DNA of 64,000 bases, taken from the NCBI GenBank assembly GCA_963775935.1, contig CAVZKR010000004.1:186001-250000 (forward strand), read 5' to 3'. Below, one piece after another: positions 17,030 to 26,611 of the stretch. Position numbers and translations under genes: made by a program. Position 1 is the stretch's first letter, and each line of letters opens with the position of its first letter. Under the pieces are notes generated by a model that made no database searches, had not been told where the DNA came from, and was given only the letters and a program-made list of their open reading frames with translations. This DNA comes from JBBIPA01 sp963775935. GTDB taxonomy: Bacteria > Chloroflexota > Dehalococcoidia > GIF9 > UBA5629.

Positions 17030-20000
17030 ATGAATTTATCCTGTTTGCTTTCTGTTATAGAGCAGAACGCTGATTACCAGAAACTGGTAAAAGCCCTGGC
17101 TAAACCGTCGGGTGCCGAACATAAGTTAGTCATCTCTGACGCTGCCAAGTCATACCTCATAGCAGCGCTGTACCAGAAGTTGAAATTACCTGTCCTGGTG
17201 GTGACTGCGCAGCCGGAGAATGCCCGTCGGCTTTACGATGAGCTTCAACTCTGGTGTCCCAGCACTGCATTGCTGCACTTTTTTCCTGATATTGATTTCC
17301 TCGCTGGAGAGTCTTCTTCAGCCGATTCCGGAGCGGTAACCGAGAGGTTGCAAGCGCTTTCCACACTAACCCATTATCGAAGCCAGTCCCAAACGACCGC
17401 ATCCCCATAGTGGTGAGCCCGGCATCAGCCGTAGTCAGCAAGACACTGTCTCAATCCGACTTCAGCAATGCCTACCACACCATCAAAACGGGCATGGACA
17501 TAGACCTTTTGCAGCTTATGGGCAGGTGGCAGGATATCGGCTATGAGGTAGAAAGCACAGTAGAGGTGCCGGGAACGATGAGCCGTCGTGGTGGCATCGT
17601 GGACATTTTCCCCGTTTACCATGAGCAACCGGCTCGTATCGAGTTCTTCGGTAACACTATAGAGAGCATCCGCCTGTTCGACCCCAAAACGCAGCGTTCT
17701 ACAGGACTCGTCAATTCCATTATCGTAACGCCAGCAAAGGAAAACTACTTGCACAGCAACAGCACCGTACTGGACTATCTGCCGGATAAACTGCTGCTGA
17801 TTGTGGACGACCTTAACGAGATTGGCGCTGTCATCGACACATCAATGAGCAATATGCCGAGTTCCAATCGACAGGCAATGAGCAGGTTAAGGCAATACCG
17901 AATTCAGGTTCTCGCTTACTCTCCCGCGATGAATTCGAGGCGAACATTGGCAAGATACATCGGCAACTGCTTCTCTGCTCATGGAATATCGAGGGTTCCC
18001 ATGAGGTGCAGCTTCAGTCTCTGCCGATACAGGCATTGCCAAAATACGGTGGCAGGCTGGAAGTGTTTTCTCGAGAATTACAGCAAAAGCTTCAGGAGAA
18101 GCGCCGAGTGATAATCGTCAGCCAGCAGACTAATCGCCTTGCCGAACTGCTCCAGCAGGTAGATATCATGGCTGCGCCGGTTTCTCAGCTTGAACAGGTG
18201 CCACCTCCTGGCTCGGTAACGCTCATTCATGGTTCCCTGGCTGAAGGCTGGGAATGGAATAGTGCGTTAACCATATTCACGGATAGCGAGATTTTCGGCT
18301 TCGTCAAGCAGCGGCGTTTATTCAAGCGGCGACCGGTCCGTCATCATCGCTTTGTTCCTGAACTAGCTCCCGGTGACTACGTGGTGCACATCGAGCATGG
18401 CATCGGCAAATACAACGGCCTTACCAGGATGACCACTGATGGCGTGGAACGGGAATACCTGGTTCTGGAATACAGCTCCGGTGACAAGCTTTATGTGCCC
18501 ACAGACCAGGTCGACCGCATCAGTCGTTATGTCGGTGGCACTGACCAGCCGCCGGGCTTGAGCCGTCTGGGAACACAGGAATGGGCAAACATCAAGCAAC
18601 GAATTAAAAAATCGGTAACAGATATGGCTGAAGAGCTATTGCAGCTTTATGCTGCCAGGGAGACGGTACCGGGATTTGCCTTCTCTGCCGACGGCGCCTG
18701 GCAACAGGAGATGGAGTCATCGTTCCCCTACATAGAGACACCCGACCAACTGGAGGCGGTGAAGGCGGTGAAAGCCGATATGGAAACAAGAAAGCCAATG
18801 GACCGCGTTGTTTGCGGAGACGTTGGCTACGGCAAGACCGAAATTGCCCTGCGGGCTACATTCAAAGCGGTGATGAGCAATAAACAGGTAGCTTTACTGG
18901 TTCCCACCACAGTGCTGGCGCAGCAGCATATCGGCACCTTCCACGAGCGGCTGCAAGCATATCCCGTCAAAGTTGAAGTCTTAAGCCGTTTCACCACGGA
19001 AAAGGAGCAGGAAAGAATACTACAGGGCTTGGCCAATGGCACGGTTGATATCTGCATCGGCACTCACCGGCTGCTGCAAAAAGACGTGGTGTTTAAAGAC
19101 CTGGGGCTGCTCATTATCGACGAAGAGCAGCGCTTCGGCGTAGCCCATAAAGAGTACTTCAAAAAAATGAGGCAGGAAGTGGACATCCTTACCTTGAGCG
19201 CTACCCCCATCCCCCGTACCCTCCACATGTCGCTCTCCGGCATTCGCGACCTCAGCATCATGGAAACGCCACCCGAGAACCGACTGCCCATTAAAACATA
19301 TATTGGCGGTTATGATGACAGGCTAATACGCGAAGCGATTCTGCGTGAGATGGAGCGGAATGGACAGGTCTTCTTTATACACAATAGGATTTACAATATC
19401 CACGCAGTAGCTCATCAGCTAAGCAAGCTGGTTCCTGAAGCCAGAATATCGGTGGCGCACGGTCGGCTGCAGGATGAGTTGGAAGAAATTATGGCGGATT
19501 TTGCGGTGCATAAAAGCGATGTCCTGCTCACCACCACCATCATTGAGTCAGGGCTGGATATGCCCAATGTGAATACCCTGATTATCAACGAAAGCGATAA
19601 ACTCGGTTTAACGCAGCTTTATCAGCTCAGGGGGCGCGTCGGTCGAGGCAGCAATAGCGCCTATGCCTACTTTTTATTCAATGGCAGCAAACAGCTCACG
19701 CCTCAGGCAAAAAAGCGCCTCAGGGCGATCGCTGAAGCTACTGAACTTGGCGCAGGTTTCGCCATTGCCATGAAAGACCTGGAGATTCGTGGCTCCGGCA
19801 ACTTATTGGGGGCGGAGCAGAGCGGTCATATCGCTGCGGTAGGTTTTGACCTCTACTGTCGCTTGCTATCCGAAGCTGTCGAGGACGTGAAACAAAAACG
19901 GGCTGGCACTACCGAGTCACCGAAAGTATCACTCCCGCCACCCAGTGTATCCTTGCCCCTCGTCTACCATATTCCCAGCGACTATATTCCCAGTGAGAGC

Positions 20001-20363
20001 ACCAGGATACTGTTCTATCAGAAACTGGCTGCAGCCAAAGGGTCAGGAGAGATAGATGGTATAGCTGCTGAATTGAGAGACAGGTTTGGAGCGCTGCCGC
20101 AGCCGGTGGATAACCTACTCTACATGATAAAAATAAAGCAGCTTGCCGCGGAGGCAGGATTGGAAACTATTGCCACCAGGGACAAACAGATTATCTTGCA
20201 CTTCTATTTCGTACCGGAATTAAACTGGTCAATTCTACCCAGAAAGCACAGGGCAGGTATAACACTGGGCACCAAACAAATCACACTGGATCTCAAGCAA
20301 CTGGATAGTAGCTGGCAAGAGCTACTGAAAACACTACTTGAAGATGCTGCTCCGCGCAGCTAA
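17030..20363 (+). pseudogene. mfd: transcription-repair coupling factor Mfd with two frameshifts
   Basis: SF2 translocase that removes stalled RNA polymerase and recruits UvrA. Summed over frames it is about 1,111 residues, the normal family length. The N-terminal UvrB-like domain is split twice. At AAA 17391-17393 one base is missing (joining SQSQ to NDRIPIVVSP). Near 17836-17845 another is missing (joining GAVID to HINEQYAEFQSTG). The rest (CarD-like RNA-polymerase-interaction domain, Walker A GDVGYGKTE, DEEQRFGV, helicase motifs ESGLDMP and QLRGRVGR, C-terminal TRCF domain) is intact from about 17840 to 20363. ATG 17030 has AGGTG upstream. Confidence 0.88.
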
Positions 20364-20396
20364 TCATAAAGAAGAACGAGTTACAGAAGTTTACCG

Positions 20397-20654
20397 TTAA
20401 TCCTCAGGGATGTACTCACGCAGCACATCAACGAGGCTTTGAACGGTGACGATTTCCTCTACAGCCTGGTCAGGGATGACTATTCTTTGCTTTGGAGTGC
20501 TGAAAGCTTCTTCAATCACTGTTATCAGCCCCGCCAGGTCAGAGGAGTCGGCATTGAGGTCCTCGGTAAACGAGGATGAAGACTCTATGGAATCTTCATC
20601 AACACCAAGCTCCTTGGCGATGATTTTGATAAGTCGTTCTAATATAGTCGCCAT
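20397..20654 (-). CDS. acyl carrier protein-like protein (second ACP)
   Basis: An 85-residue four-helix carrier protein. The phosphopantetheine attachment site is Ser37 in NADSSDL, where the usual DSLD is DSSD. Helix I is LIKIIAKELGVDEDSI and the C-terminal helix VQSLVDVLREYIPED. It ends the nine-gene fatty-acid operon, 12 bases after nusB. The unusual residue after the Ser and the different helix II suggest a specialised carrier rather than the main fatty-acid ACP. Confidence 0.8.
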   Translation of the reverse strand: MATILERLIKIIAKELGVDEDSIESSSSFTEDLNADSSDLAGLITVIEEAFSTPKQRIVIPDQAVEEIVTVQSLVDVLREYIPED

Positions 20655-20666
20655 ACCGTCTACTAC

Positions 20667-21113
20667 CTACAGTAGCTTCTTGCTATGAATTACTTCCTTT
20701 TCCTCTGGTTTGCCCTGGGCGATGACTGAACCGAGTACACCGTTAATAAACTTCGGTGAGCTATCACCTCCGAAGCTTTTAGCCAGTTCAACGGCTTCAT
20801 TGGCCGCCGCCTTCACCGGCACCTCTTTACCGAACGAAATCTCATAAATAGCGAGGCGCAAAATGTTTCTATCGACAATAGCGAGCTGCTCCAGGGGAAA
20901 CAGGGGTGCGAAATGGCGAATCTGGCCATCGATAGTCTGTTTATTCTCGATGACACCGGCGACTAATCCTCTGGCGAAATCGGCAGTTTGCTCAGGCAAG
21001 TCGCTTTCCTGCAACGTCCTCGCTATTACCTCCTCGGCTCCGTGGCCGGAACTATCAACCTCGAAGAGAACTTGTAGAGCTACAGTTCTCGCTTTTCGTC
21101 GTAATCCAACCAC
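20667..21113 (-). CDS. nusB: transcription antitermination factor NusB
   Basis: A 148-residue all-helical RNA-binding protein that works with NusE/S10 in antitermination of rRNA operons. Visible are RRKARTVALQVLFEVD at the N-terminus, and the C-terminal elements RNILRLAIYEI, VPVKAAANEAVELAKSFG and KFINGVLGSV that define the family. It is in the fab operon on the minus strand. Confidence 0.94.
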   Translation of the reverse strand: MVGLRRKARTVALQVLFEVDSSGHGAEEVIARTLQESDLPEQTADFARGLVAGVIENKQTIDGQIRHFAPLFPLEQLAIVDRNILRLAIYEISFGKEVPVKAAANEAVELAKSFGGDSSPKFINGVLGSVIAQGKPEEKEVIHSKKLL

Positions 21114-21150
21114 GTTTGATATCTACTCCGGTAACCAGCGAAAACCTCGA

Positions 21151-22095
21151 TTAGCCTTTGCGCCAATTAGTTATGGCATGGAGTGAATCCAGAGTATTAA
21201 TGTTAAAGGTCTGTGCTCCTGGACTAATGCGCTTGATCAGACCAGTCAGTACATCTCCCGGCCCTATCTCAAAAAACGTCGTTACGCCTTTGGCTATGGT
21301 GACTTCTACCGATTGCTGCCACTTAACGCAGTGAACAATCTGGCTGATGAGTTCCTCTTTTATGGTTTCTACCGCGGTGAGCGGTTGATTGGTGACATTA
21401 GCTATCACCGGCATCAACGGTTTACTAAACGTAAGCCCGGATACTGCGTTTTTCAAGCCCTCGATCGCCGGTTCCATGAGCGGCGAATGGAAAGCGCCGC
21501 TTACTTTGAGCGGTATCACCCGGCGGGCGCCTTTTATTTGTGCCAATCTTCTTGCCTTCTCCAGGCTCTCCTGGCTGCCACTGACCACAATCTGTCCCGG
21601 ACAATTGACATTGGATACTACGGTGCCAACGGAAAGGCATACATTTTCCACGGCTGCCAGATCCAATCCCATAATAGCGAGCATTCCTCCCCGTTTTCTT
21701 TTACCAGCTTCATGCATCAATCGCCCTCTCTCGCGGACAAGCCGTATAGTGTCAGGCAGATTAAGCACGCCAGCAACTACCAGCGCTGTAAATTCACCCA
21801 GGCTATGGCCCAGCACATATGTCGGATGCGGTAAGGTATATTTCGTCACCTCTTCAGCCGCTTTAAGACAGGCGATACTGGTAGTCAATACCGCTACCTG
21901 GACATTAATGGTCTGGTTCAGGTCTTGTTCAGGACCTTCAAAGCATAATCGAGAGAGGGAGAAACCTAAAATATCATCTACCTGATCATACACTTCTTTG
22001 GCTGAGGCATAATGAACATAAAGGTCTAACCCCATACCAACAAATTGAGACCCCTGACCTGGAAAGACATAAGCGACCTTTATTTCCTCTGGCAT
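21151..22095 (-). CDS. fabD: malonyl-CoA:ACP transacylase
   Basis: Loads malonate onto ACP for fatty-acid synthesis. 314 residues, normal. Visible are the GQGSQ loop (residues 13-17), the nucleophile Ser98 in GHSLGE, the Arg in RERGRLM, and the catalytic His in GAFHSPLM near residue 206. It lies 12 bases after the fabK-like gene in the operon. Confidence 0.96.
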   Translation of the reverse strand: MPEEIKVAYVFPGQGSQFVGMGLDLYVHYASAKEVYDQVDDILGFSLSRLCFEGPEQDLNQTINVQVAVLTTSIACLKAAEEVTKYTLPHPTYVLGHSLGEFTALVVAGVLNLPDTIRLVRERGRLMHEAGKRKRGGMLAIMGLDLAAVENVCLSVGTVVSNVNCPGQIVVSGSQESLEKARRLAQIKGARRVIPLKVSGAFHSPLMEPAIEGLKNAVSGLTFSKPLMPVIANVTNQPLTAVETIKEELISQIVHCVKWQQSVEVTIAKGVTTFFEIGPGDVLTGLIKRISPGAQTFNINTLDSLHAITNWRKG

Positions 22096-22107
22096 GTTCT
22101 ACCCTCC

Positions 22108-23055
22108 TTATGATTTAAATTTAGCGAGCGTATCAAGAGTCCTCTCGGCTTCAGTCATGATATCCTGCAGTATTTGCTTCACTGGCTTGATATCTGAAAT
22201 CAAGCCGGCTATCTGACCTGCCATAAGCGAACCCTCTTCTATATTACCTTGAATAACTCCTAAATACAACCTTCCCCTCCCAAATTCCTCCAGCTCGGAT
22301 TTGGATGCTCCAGACCTTTCCATTTCTGCGAATTGTCGAGTGAGCTTGTTCTCAAGGCAGCGAACCGGGTGTCCTGTTGACTGACCAGTGACCGCGGTTG
22401 CCCTGTCCTGAGCCTGGAGAATCCTTTCTTTAAATTTAGGGTGGGCAATGCATTCGTCGGAGCAGATAAACCTGGTGCCTATCTGGACACCCTGTGCGCC
22501 CAGCGCTAGCGCCGCCGCTAATCCTCTCCCATCACCAATGCCTCCAGCAGCTATTATGGGCACCTTGACTGCATTCGCTATCTGCGGCACCAGAGCCATG
22601 GTAGTGGTTTCACCTACATGTCCACCGGACTCCATGCCTTCAGCGATAATAGCGTCTACTCCTAACCTCTCCAGTCGTCTTGCCAGTGCAACACTGGAAA
22701 CTACCGGTATTACAATTACCCCAGCCTTCTTTAAGGCTGGTATTTGGATGCCGGGATTACCACCGCCAAAGGTAACAATTTTTACCTTCTCCTCCATGAC
22801 CACTTTCAGAACATCGTCAAGATACCGGGACATCAGCATCACATTGATGCCAAAGGGCTTATTCGTTTTTTCTCTGGTTAACCTGATCTGGTCTCGCACC
22901 CAGGTCGGAGGAGCTTCACCACAGCCGATTATCCCCAAACCACCCGCATTCGATACAGCGGATACCAGTTCGGCCGTTCCCAACCATGCCATTCCACCCT
23001 GAAAGATAGGGTATTCAATATTCAATAGCTCACAAAGTTTGAAGTTACGCAGCAT
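22108..23055 (-). CDS. fabK: FabK-type enoyl-ACP reductase II / nitronate monooxygenase family
   Basis: FMN-dependent TIM-barrel reductase of about 315 residues. The operon context (fabF, acpS, fabD) points to the enoyl-ACP reductase step rather than nitronate oxidation. Visible are YPIFQGGMAW, GIIGCGEAPP, EGMESGGHVG (with the family His), AAGGIGDGRGLAAALALGA and GTRFICSDEC. The ATG at 23055 is chosen because it matches the family N-terminus (MLRNFKLCELL) and overlaps the acpS stop by 11 bases; the longer frame is implausible. No other enoyl reductase is visible here. Confidence 0.88.
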   Translation of the reverse strand: MLRNFKLCELLNIEYPIFQGGMAWLGTAELVSAVSNAGGLGIIGCGEAPPTWVRDQIRLTREKTNKPFGINVMLMSRYLDDVLKVVMEEKVKIVTFGGGNPGIQIPALKKAGVIVIPVVSSVALARRLERLGVDAIIAEGMESGGHVGETTTMALVPQIANAVKVPIIAAGGIGDGRGLAAALALGAQGVQIGTRFICSDECIAHPKFKERILQAQDRATAVTGQSTGHPVRCLENKLTRQFAEMERSGASKSELEEFGRGRLYLGVIQGNIEEGSLMAGQIAGLISDIKPVKQILQDIMTEAERTLDTLAKFKS

Positions 23056-23425
23056 AGCCCACCACCATGGCAACAGCGTATTGTTTACTGTGAGAGAGAC
23101 TCACCGAGAAATAAGACAGGCCGATGTCCTTCGCTTTATCACGAGCTTTACCATAGAGTTGCACAAAGGGCGCCCCTTCGGTATTAGCCAGGATTTCTAT
23201 CTCCCGCCAGCCGATCCCTCTGGCACCAGTTCCCAGAGCTTTCATTACCGCTTCTTTGGCAGCAAAGCGGACAGCCAGACTGGGAGCCTCGTTGTCAGAT
23301 AGTTCCAGTTCAGCCGCAGTATACACGCGTTTGAGAAAAGAATCTCGCAACGTCGTAGCAGCCCGCTCAATACGTTCTATTTCTATGATGTCGACACCGA
23401 CAGTTATTTTGGGCGCTTTCTCCAC
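23045..23425 (-). CDS. acpS: holo-ACP synthase
   Basis: Transfers 4'-phosphopantetheine from CoA to ACP. 126 residues from a GTG at 23425, which has AGGGAG 5 bases upstream; another GTG five codons earlier lacks one. Mg-binding Asp is in GVDIIEIERIE and the second acidic site in RFAAKEAVMKALGTG. The C-terminal strand is FSVSLSHSKQYAVAMVV. It sits between fabF and fabK, close to its substrates' genes. Confidence 0.94.
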   Translation of the reverse strand: MEKAPKITVGVDIIEIERIERAATTLRDSFLKRVYTAAELELSDNEAPSLAVRFAAKEAVMKALGTGARGIGWREIEILANTEGAPFVQLYGKARDKAKDIGLSYFSVSLSHSKQYAVAMVVGYAA

Positions 23426-23449
23426 GGTTCTCCCTTGCACTACGAATAT

Positions 23450-24670
23450 TTACTGATAGCAAGCACTGAGTTGTGTCCCACCAAAGCCAAAAGAATTGGA
23501 AATAGCTAAATGGATGTCACCGGTTCTGGCTTTGTTAGGCACATAATCGAGGTCACATTCAGGGTCGGGATATTCCAGATTGATAGTCGGTGGAATAATA
23601 CCTGTTTCCAGCACTTTGCAGCAGGTCGCTGCTTCCAACGCTCCCGCAGCACCGAGCATATGCCCCACCATTGACTTTATGGAGCTAATCGGGATGGTAT
23701 AAGCCCTCTTTCCAAAGGCTTTTTTAATTGCTCTGGTCTCGCTTAAATCATTAAGTGGGGTTGAAGTGCCATGGGCATTAATATAGTCAACATCATCACG
23801 GTCGATGCCCGCCAGCGCGAGCTCAATCGCTTTTACTGCTGGTTCGCCGCTTTCTGCAGGCTGAGTGATATGATTGGCATCTGAAGTAGCTCCGTATCCA
23901 ACGATTTCCGCTGCAATCCTGGCACCTCTTTGCAAAGCATGGTCGAGGCTCTCCATGACCAATACCGCAGCGCCTTCACCCATAATGAAGCCGTCGCGCC
24001 TGGCATCAAATGGTCGTGATGCTTTCTCCGGGTCTGGGTTTCGGGAAAGGGCACCTGCCTGTTGAAAACCAGCGACGCCGATTGTGGTAATCGCAGCATC
24101 GCTACCACCAGCAATCATGATTTTAATCTCGCCATGTTTAATCATTTGATATGCTATGCCAATAGCATCGGCACCCGTAGAGCAGGCTGTTACCACACAT
24201 AAATTGGGCCCCATAATTTTAGTAATTATCGACACACGGCTGGCGGCATTATCCGCAATCATCATGGGCACAGTATAAGGGCTCACTCGCGCCGGCCCTC
24301 TGGTAGTCAGTGTGCCAAGTTGCTGTGACAGGGTATGAACACCGCCGATACCACTGCCGATGAGGACGCCCGCATCATATCGATTGGAATCGTCAATTTT
24401 CAATTGCGCATGCTCAATCGCCTGTAAGCTGGCAGCAATGGCGAACTGAGTGAACCTATCGGTATATTTTGCGGTGGTAGGGTCCATGTAGCTGAGCGGA
24501 TTGAATTTTTTGACTTCAGCAGCAATTTTTACACTGAAGTCAGCAGTATCGAATAAGCTGATAGGAGTAATGCCTGACGTGCCGTCTATCAAAGCCTGCC
24601 AGGTATCCCTCATAGTTAGTCCCAGAGGGCTGACCGCTCCGTAGCCTGTGACCGCAACCCTATTAGGCAT
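23450..24670 (-). CDS. fabF: beta-ketoacyl-ACP synthase II
   Basis: Elongating condensing enzyme of fatty-acid synthesis, 406 residues. The catalytic triad is visible: Cys163 in TACSTGADA, His in NAHGTSTPL near residue 299 and His in SMVGHMLGAAG near residue 335. The glycine-rich C-terminus ISNSFGFGG is complete. Its start overlaps the acpP stop by 8 bases, suggesting coupled translation. Confidence 0.97.
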   Translation of the reverse strand: MPNRVAVTGYGAVSPLGLTMRDTWQALIDGTSGITPISLFDTADFSVKIAAEVKKFNPLSYMDPTTAKYTDRFTQFAIAASLQAIEHAQLKIDDSNRYDAGVLIGSGIGGVHTLSQQLGTLTTRGPARVSPYTVPMMIADNAASRVSIITKIMGPNLCVVTACSTGADAIGIAYQMIKHGEIKIMIAGGSDAAITTIGVAGFQQAGALSRNPDPEKASRPFDARRDGFIMGEGAAVLVMESLDHALQRGARIAAEIVGYGATSDANHITQPAESGEPAVKAIELALAGIDRDDVDYINAHGTSTPLNDLSETRAIKKAFGKRAYTIPISSIKSMVGHMLGAAGALEAATCCKVLETGIIPPTINLEYPDPECDLDYVPNKARTGDIHLAISNSFGFGGTQLSACYQ

Positions 24671-24926
24671 TTTGCGTTCTCAGATTGGTCTCCTTGAGTT
24701 TGGATTCAACAAGAGACATGGCATCGCCAACGGTCACAATGGTTTGCAGTTCCTCATCAGGTAGATAGCAACCAAATGAATCTTCCATGGCTAAGGCAAG
24801 CTCTACTTTGGTCAGTGAGTCTATTTCCAGGTCTTCAGTGAGCCTGGCTCCCAAGACTATCTTGGTTTCATCTATTCCCGGCTGTACTTTAATTATTGCT
24901 TGTTTAATTTTTTCAAATACGTCCAA
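24663..24926 (-). CDS. acpP: acyl carrier protein
   Basis: Main fatty-acid ACP, 87 residues from a TTG at 24926 preceded by AAGGAG. Upstream codons in the open frame do not resemble an ACP. The attachment Ser37 is in EIDSLTKVEL, with helix II continuing ALAMEDSFGCYLPDEE. The C-terminal tail (LKETNLRTQNA) is a little longer than usual. Located between rpmF and fabF as in many operons. Confidence 0.93.
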   Translation of the reverse strand: MDVFEKIKQAIIKVQPGIDETKIVLGARLTEDLEIDSLTKVELALAMEDSFGCYLPDEELQTIVTVGDAMSLVESKLKETNLRTQNA

Positions 24927-25029
24927 TTTCAATCTCCTTTTGGTACATTTTACCTGAGCAGGTAAACTTGCATTTGAATGAGTGCAAGCCGTAACCTGCA
25001 TACGGTAATGCTGATCGATATCATGGGTG

Positions 25030-25230
25030 CTACTTGGTTTTTGCCTTAGCGCTTTTCACCTTAATCACCTCTCGGCCATCGTAGGTGCCGCATGTAAGAC
25101 ATACATGATGAGGTAGTTTGGGACTGTGGCACTGGGAACATTCAACTGTTACCGCAGCCTTAAGAGCCAGGTGGCTCCGTCTTTTCCCCTGACGTGATTT
25201 TGGATATTTCTTTTTTGGTAATGGTGCCAT
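25030..25230 (-). CDS. rpmF: 50S ribosomal protein L32
   Basis: 66 residues. N-terminal basic tail MAPLPKKKYPKSRQGKRRSH and a complete zinc ribbon (CSQC then CLTC). The start codon directly abuts the yceD stop codon. The yceD-rpmF-fab order is conserved widely in bacteria. The presence of four Cys identifies the zinc-binding paralogue type. Confidence 0.97.
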   Translation of the reverse strand: MAPLPKKKYPKSRQGKRRSHLALKAAVTVECSQCHSPKLPHHVCLTCGTYDGREVIKVKSAKAKTK

Positions 25231-25740
25231 TTAATTTTTCTCCCCCTTTTTTAGGCTGACTAACTTTGACCAGCGTGGGTCAGTCGCTTGCTCTGAACAC
25301 GAGCAAGGCTGTATATTAAGGTTTTGCCCGCATGAAGGGCAAATCCCGGCGCAATCAGGACGGCAGAGTACCTTCATGGGCATAGTCATCACCAGGTACT
25401 GGTCCAGCGCCTCGGTTAAGTCAAGTACATGGCTGGCATCAATCATGAAGGCGTCCGGATTATGAGGTAGCGGTAAACCGCTTACAACATCAATGCTGGG
25501 GAAATACTCATCCTCGATAGTAAAGGTCACGGAAAATTCAGTTGGTTCCAGACAACGACTGCAGGTATTGCTGCCTTGAGCATTCATGGTACCCTGTACC
25601 AGAACACTGCGATTGGTATGCATCACAGTTACCTCGCCCTGAACATGAGTTGTGCCCTCTGCACCAATAAACTCGTCAACTTTGTATTTCCTCGTTGAGC
25701 CTACTGGTTCTTTCAGTAATTGAGCTACGTTAATGTACAT
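25231..25740 (-). CDS. yceD: YceD/DUF177 family protein
   Basis: About 169 residues. Start taken at the ATG 25740 (MYINVAQLLKEPVG); the upstream extension is unlikely. DUF177 proteins sit beside rpmF and have been linked to 23S rRNA accumulation. Visible are CSRCLEP in the centre, ALDQYLVMTMPMKVLCRPDCAGICPSCG in parts, and NPHP-free C-terminal CSEQATDPRW typical of the family's D-PRW ending. It heads the nine-gene minus-strand operon. Confidence 0.88.
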   Translation of the reverse strand: MYINVAQLLKEPVGSTRKYKVDEFIGAEGTTHVQGEVTVMHTNRSVLVQGTMNAQGSNTCSRCLEPTEFSVTFTIEDEYFPSIDVVSGLPLPHNPDAFMIDASHVLDLTEALDQYLVMTMPMKVLCRPDCAGICPSCGQNLNIQPCSCSEQATDPRWSKLVSLKKGEKN

Positions 25741-25849
25741 TGTTAAAGACCCATTAGTAAAAGATTCAGCTTCCAAAGCTGAATCAAGTCTTATTATAAG
25801 TGGGGATAACTTGCCGTGTCAAGAATTTGCCACTACGCTTCCTGATGTT

Positions 25850-25858
25850 TGGTATACT
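25850..25858 (+). promoter_or_regulatory. extended -10 promoter of the thymidylate synthase gene
   Basis: TG-G-TATACT, 38 bases before the start codon. No matched -35 hexamer; extended-10 type. Confidence 0.4.
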
Positions 25859-25896
25859 TAATGCTGGTAATAAAGACTCATACACGGAGGTATCAC

Positions 25897-26547
25897 ATGG
25901 AGTTAACTGTTATCGAGGCTCATACCATCGGAGATGCCTGGTTCCAATGTCTCCACAAAGCGCTACTCGATGGCAGGAACTATCGCATACAGCAGGGGAG
26001 TTTTGAAGGTAAGCAACGCAAAGAAATACCTCTCGTGGCAATTACTATTCGCAATCCCGGTATCAGGCCACTACGACCTGATGTGCCGATGGGAGTGCCA
26101 CCACCAACAACGGATGAGGTTATCGAGGAGTATATGTCATATTTGATGACCGCCCACAAGCAGGTGAATGAAGAGTATACCTACGGAGAAGACCTGGCTG
26201 TGCAAATCGAGGAGGTGATTAAGCGCTATAAACAGGGCTTTGATACCAACCAGATGTGCATGACGATTGGAAGCCGAGATAGCATTCATTTAAAAGATCC
26301 ACCGTGCCTGCGGATAGTCGACACTCGAATTCAAGACAATGCTCTTCACTTTGTCCTTTATTTCAGGAGCTGGGACTTATGGGGTGGCTTCCCCACAAAT
26401 TTAGGCGGTCTGCAATTACTAAAGGAGCATATGGCAAAAGAAATCGGTGTGAATGACGGCAGCCTGGCAGCTTTCAGCAAGGGGCTTCATCTGTATGAAC
26501 ATTGTTGGGACTTAGCCAGGATGGTATTACACTTGCCTCTGGAGTGA
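25897..26547 (+). CDS. archaeal-type thymidylate synthase (ThyA family)
   Basis: 216 residues from the ATG at 25897, with GGAGG 6 bases upstream. The catalytic Cys is in DPPCLRIVD and the nucleotide-binding region in RSWDLWGGFPTNLGGLQLL, followed by KGLHLYEHCWDLAR, where the His-x-Tyr ribose-binding pair is visible. This is the short methanogen-like form, lacking the N-terminal dUMP-phosphate arginine region of E. coli ThyA. Hydroxymethylase activity cannot be excluded, but dTMP synthesis is more likely. Confidence 0.85.
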   Translation: MELTVIEAHTIGDAWFQCLHKALLDGRNYRIQQGSFEGKQRKEIPLVAITIRNPGIRPLRPDVPMGVPPPTTDEVIEEYMSYLMTAHKQVNEEYTYGEDLAVQIEEVIKRYKQGFDTNQMCMTIGSRDSIHLKDPPCLRIVDTRIQDNALHFVLYFRSWDLWGGFPTNLGGLQLLKEHMAKEIGVNDGSLAAFSKGLHLYEHCWDLARMVLHLPLE

Positions 26548-26611
26548 GTAATTTGGACGAGTGTTATATACCCTTCTTATTTTCTTGCAGTGAGCGACAT
26601 TTCGTATCGAC

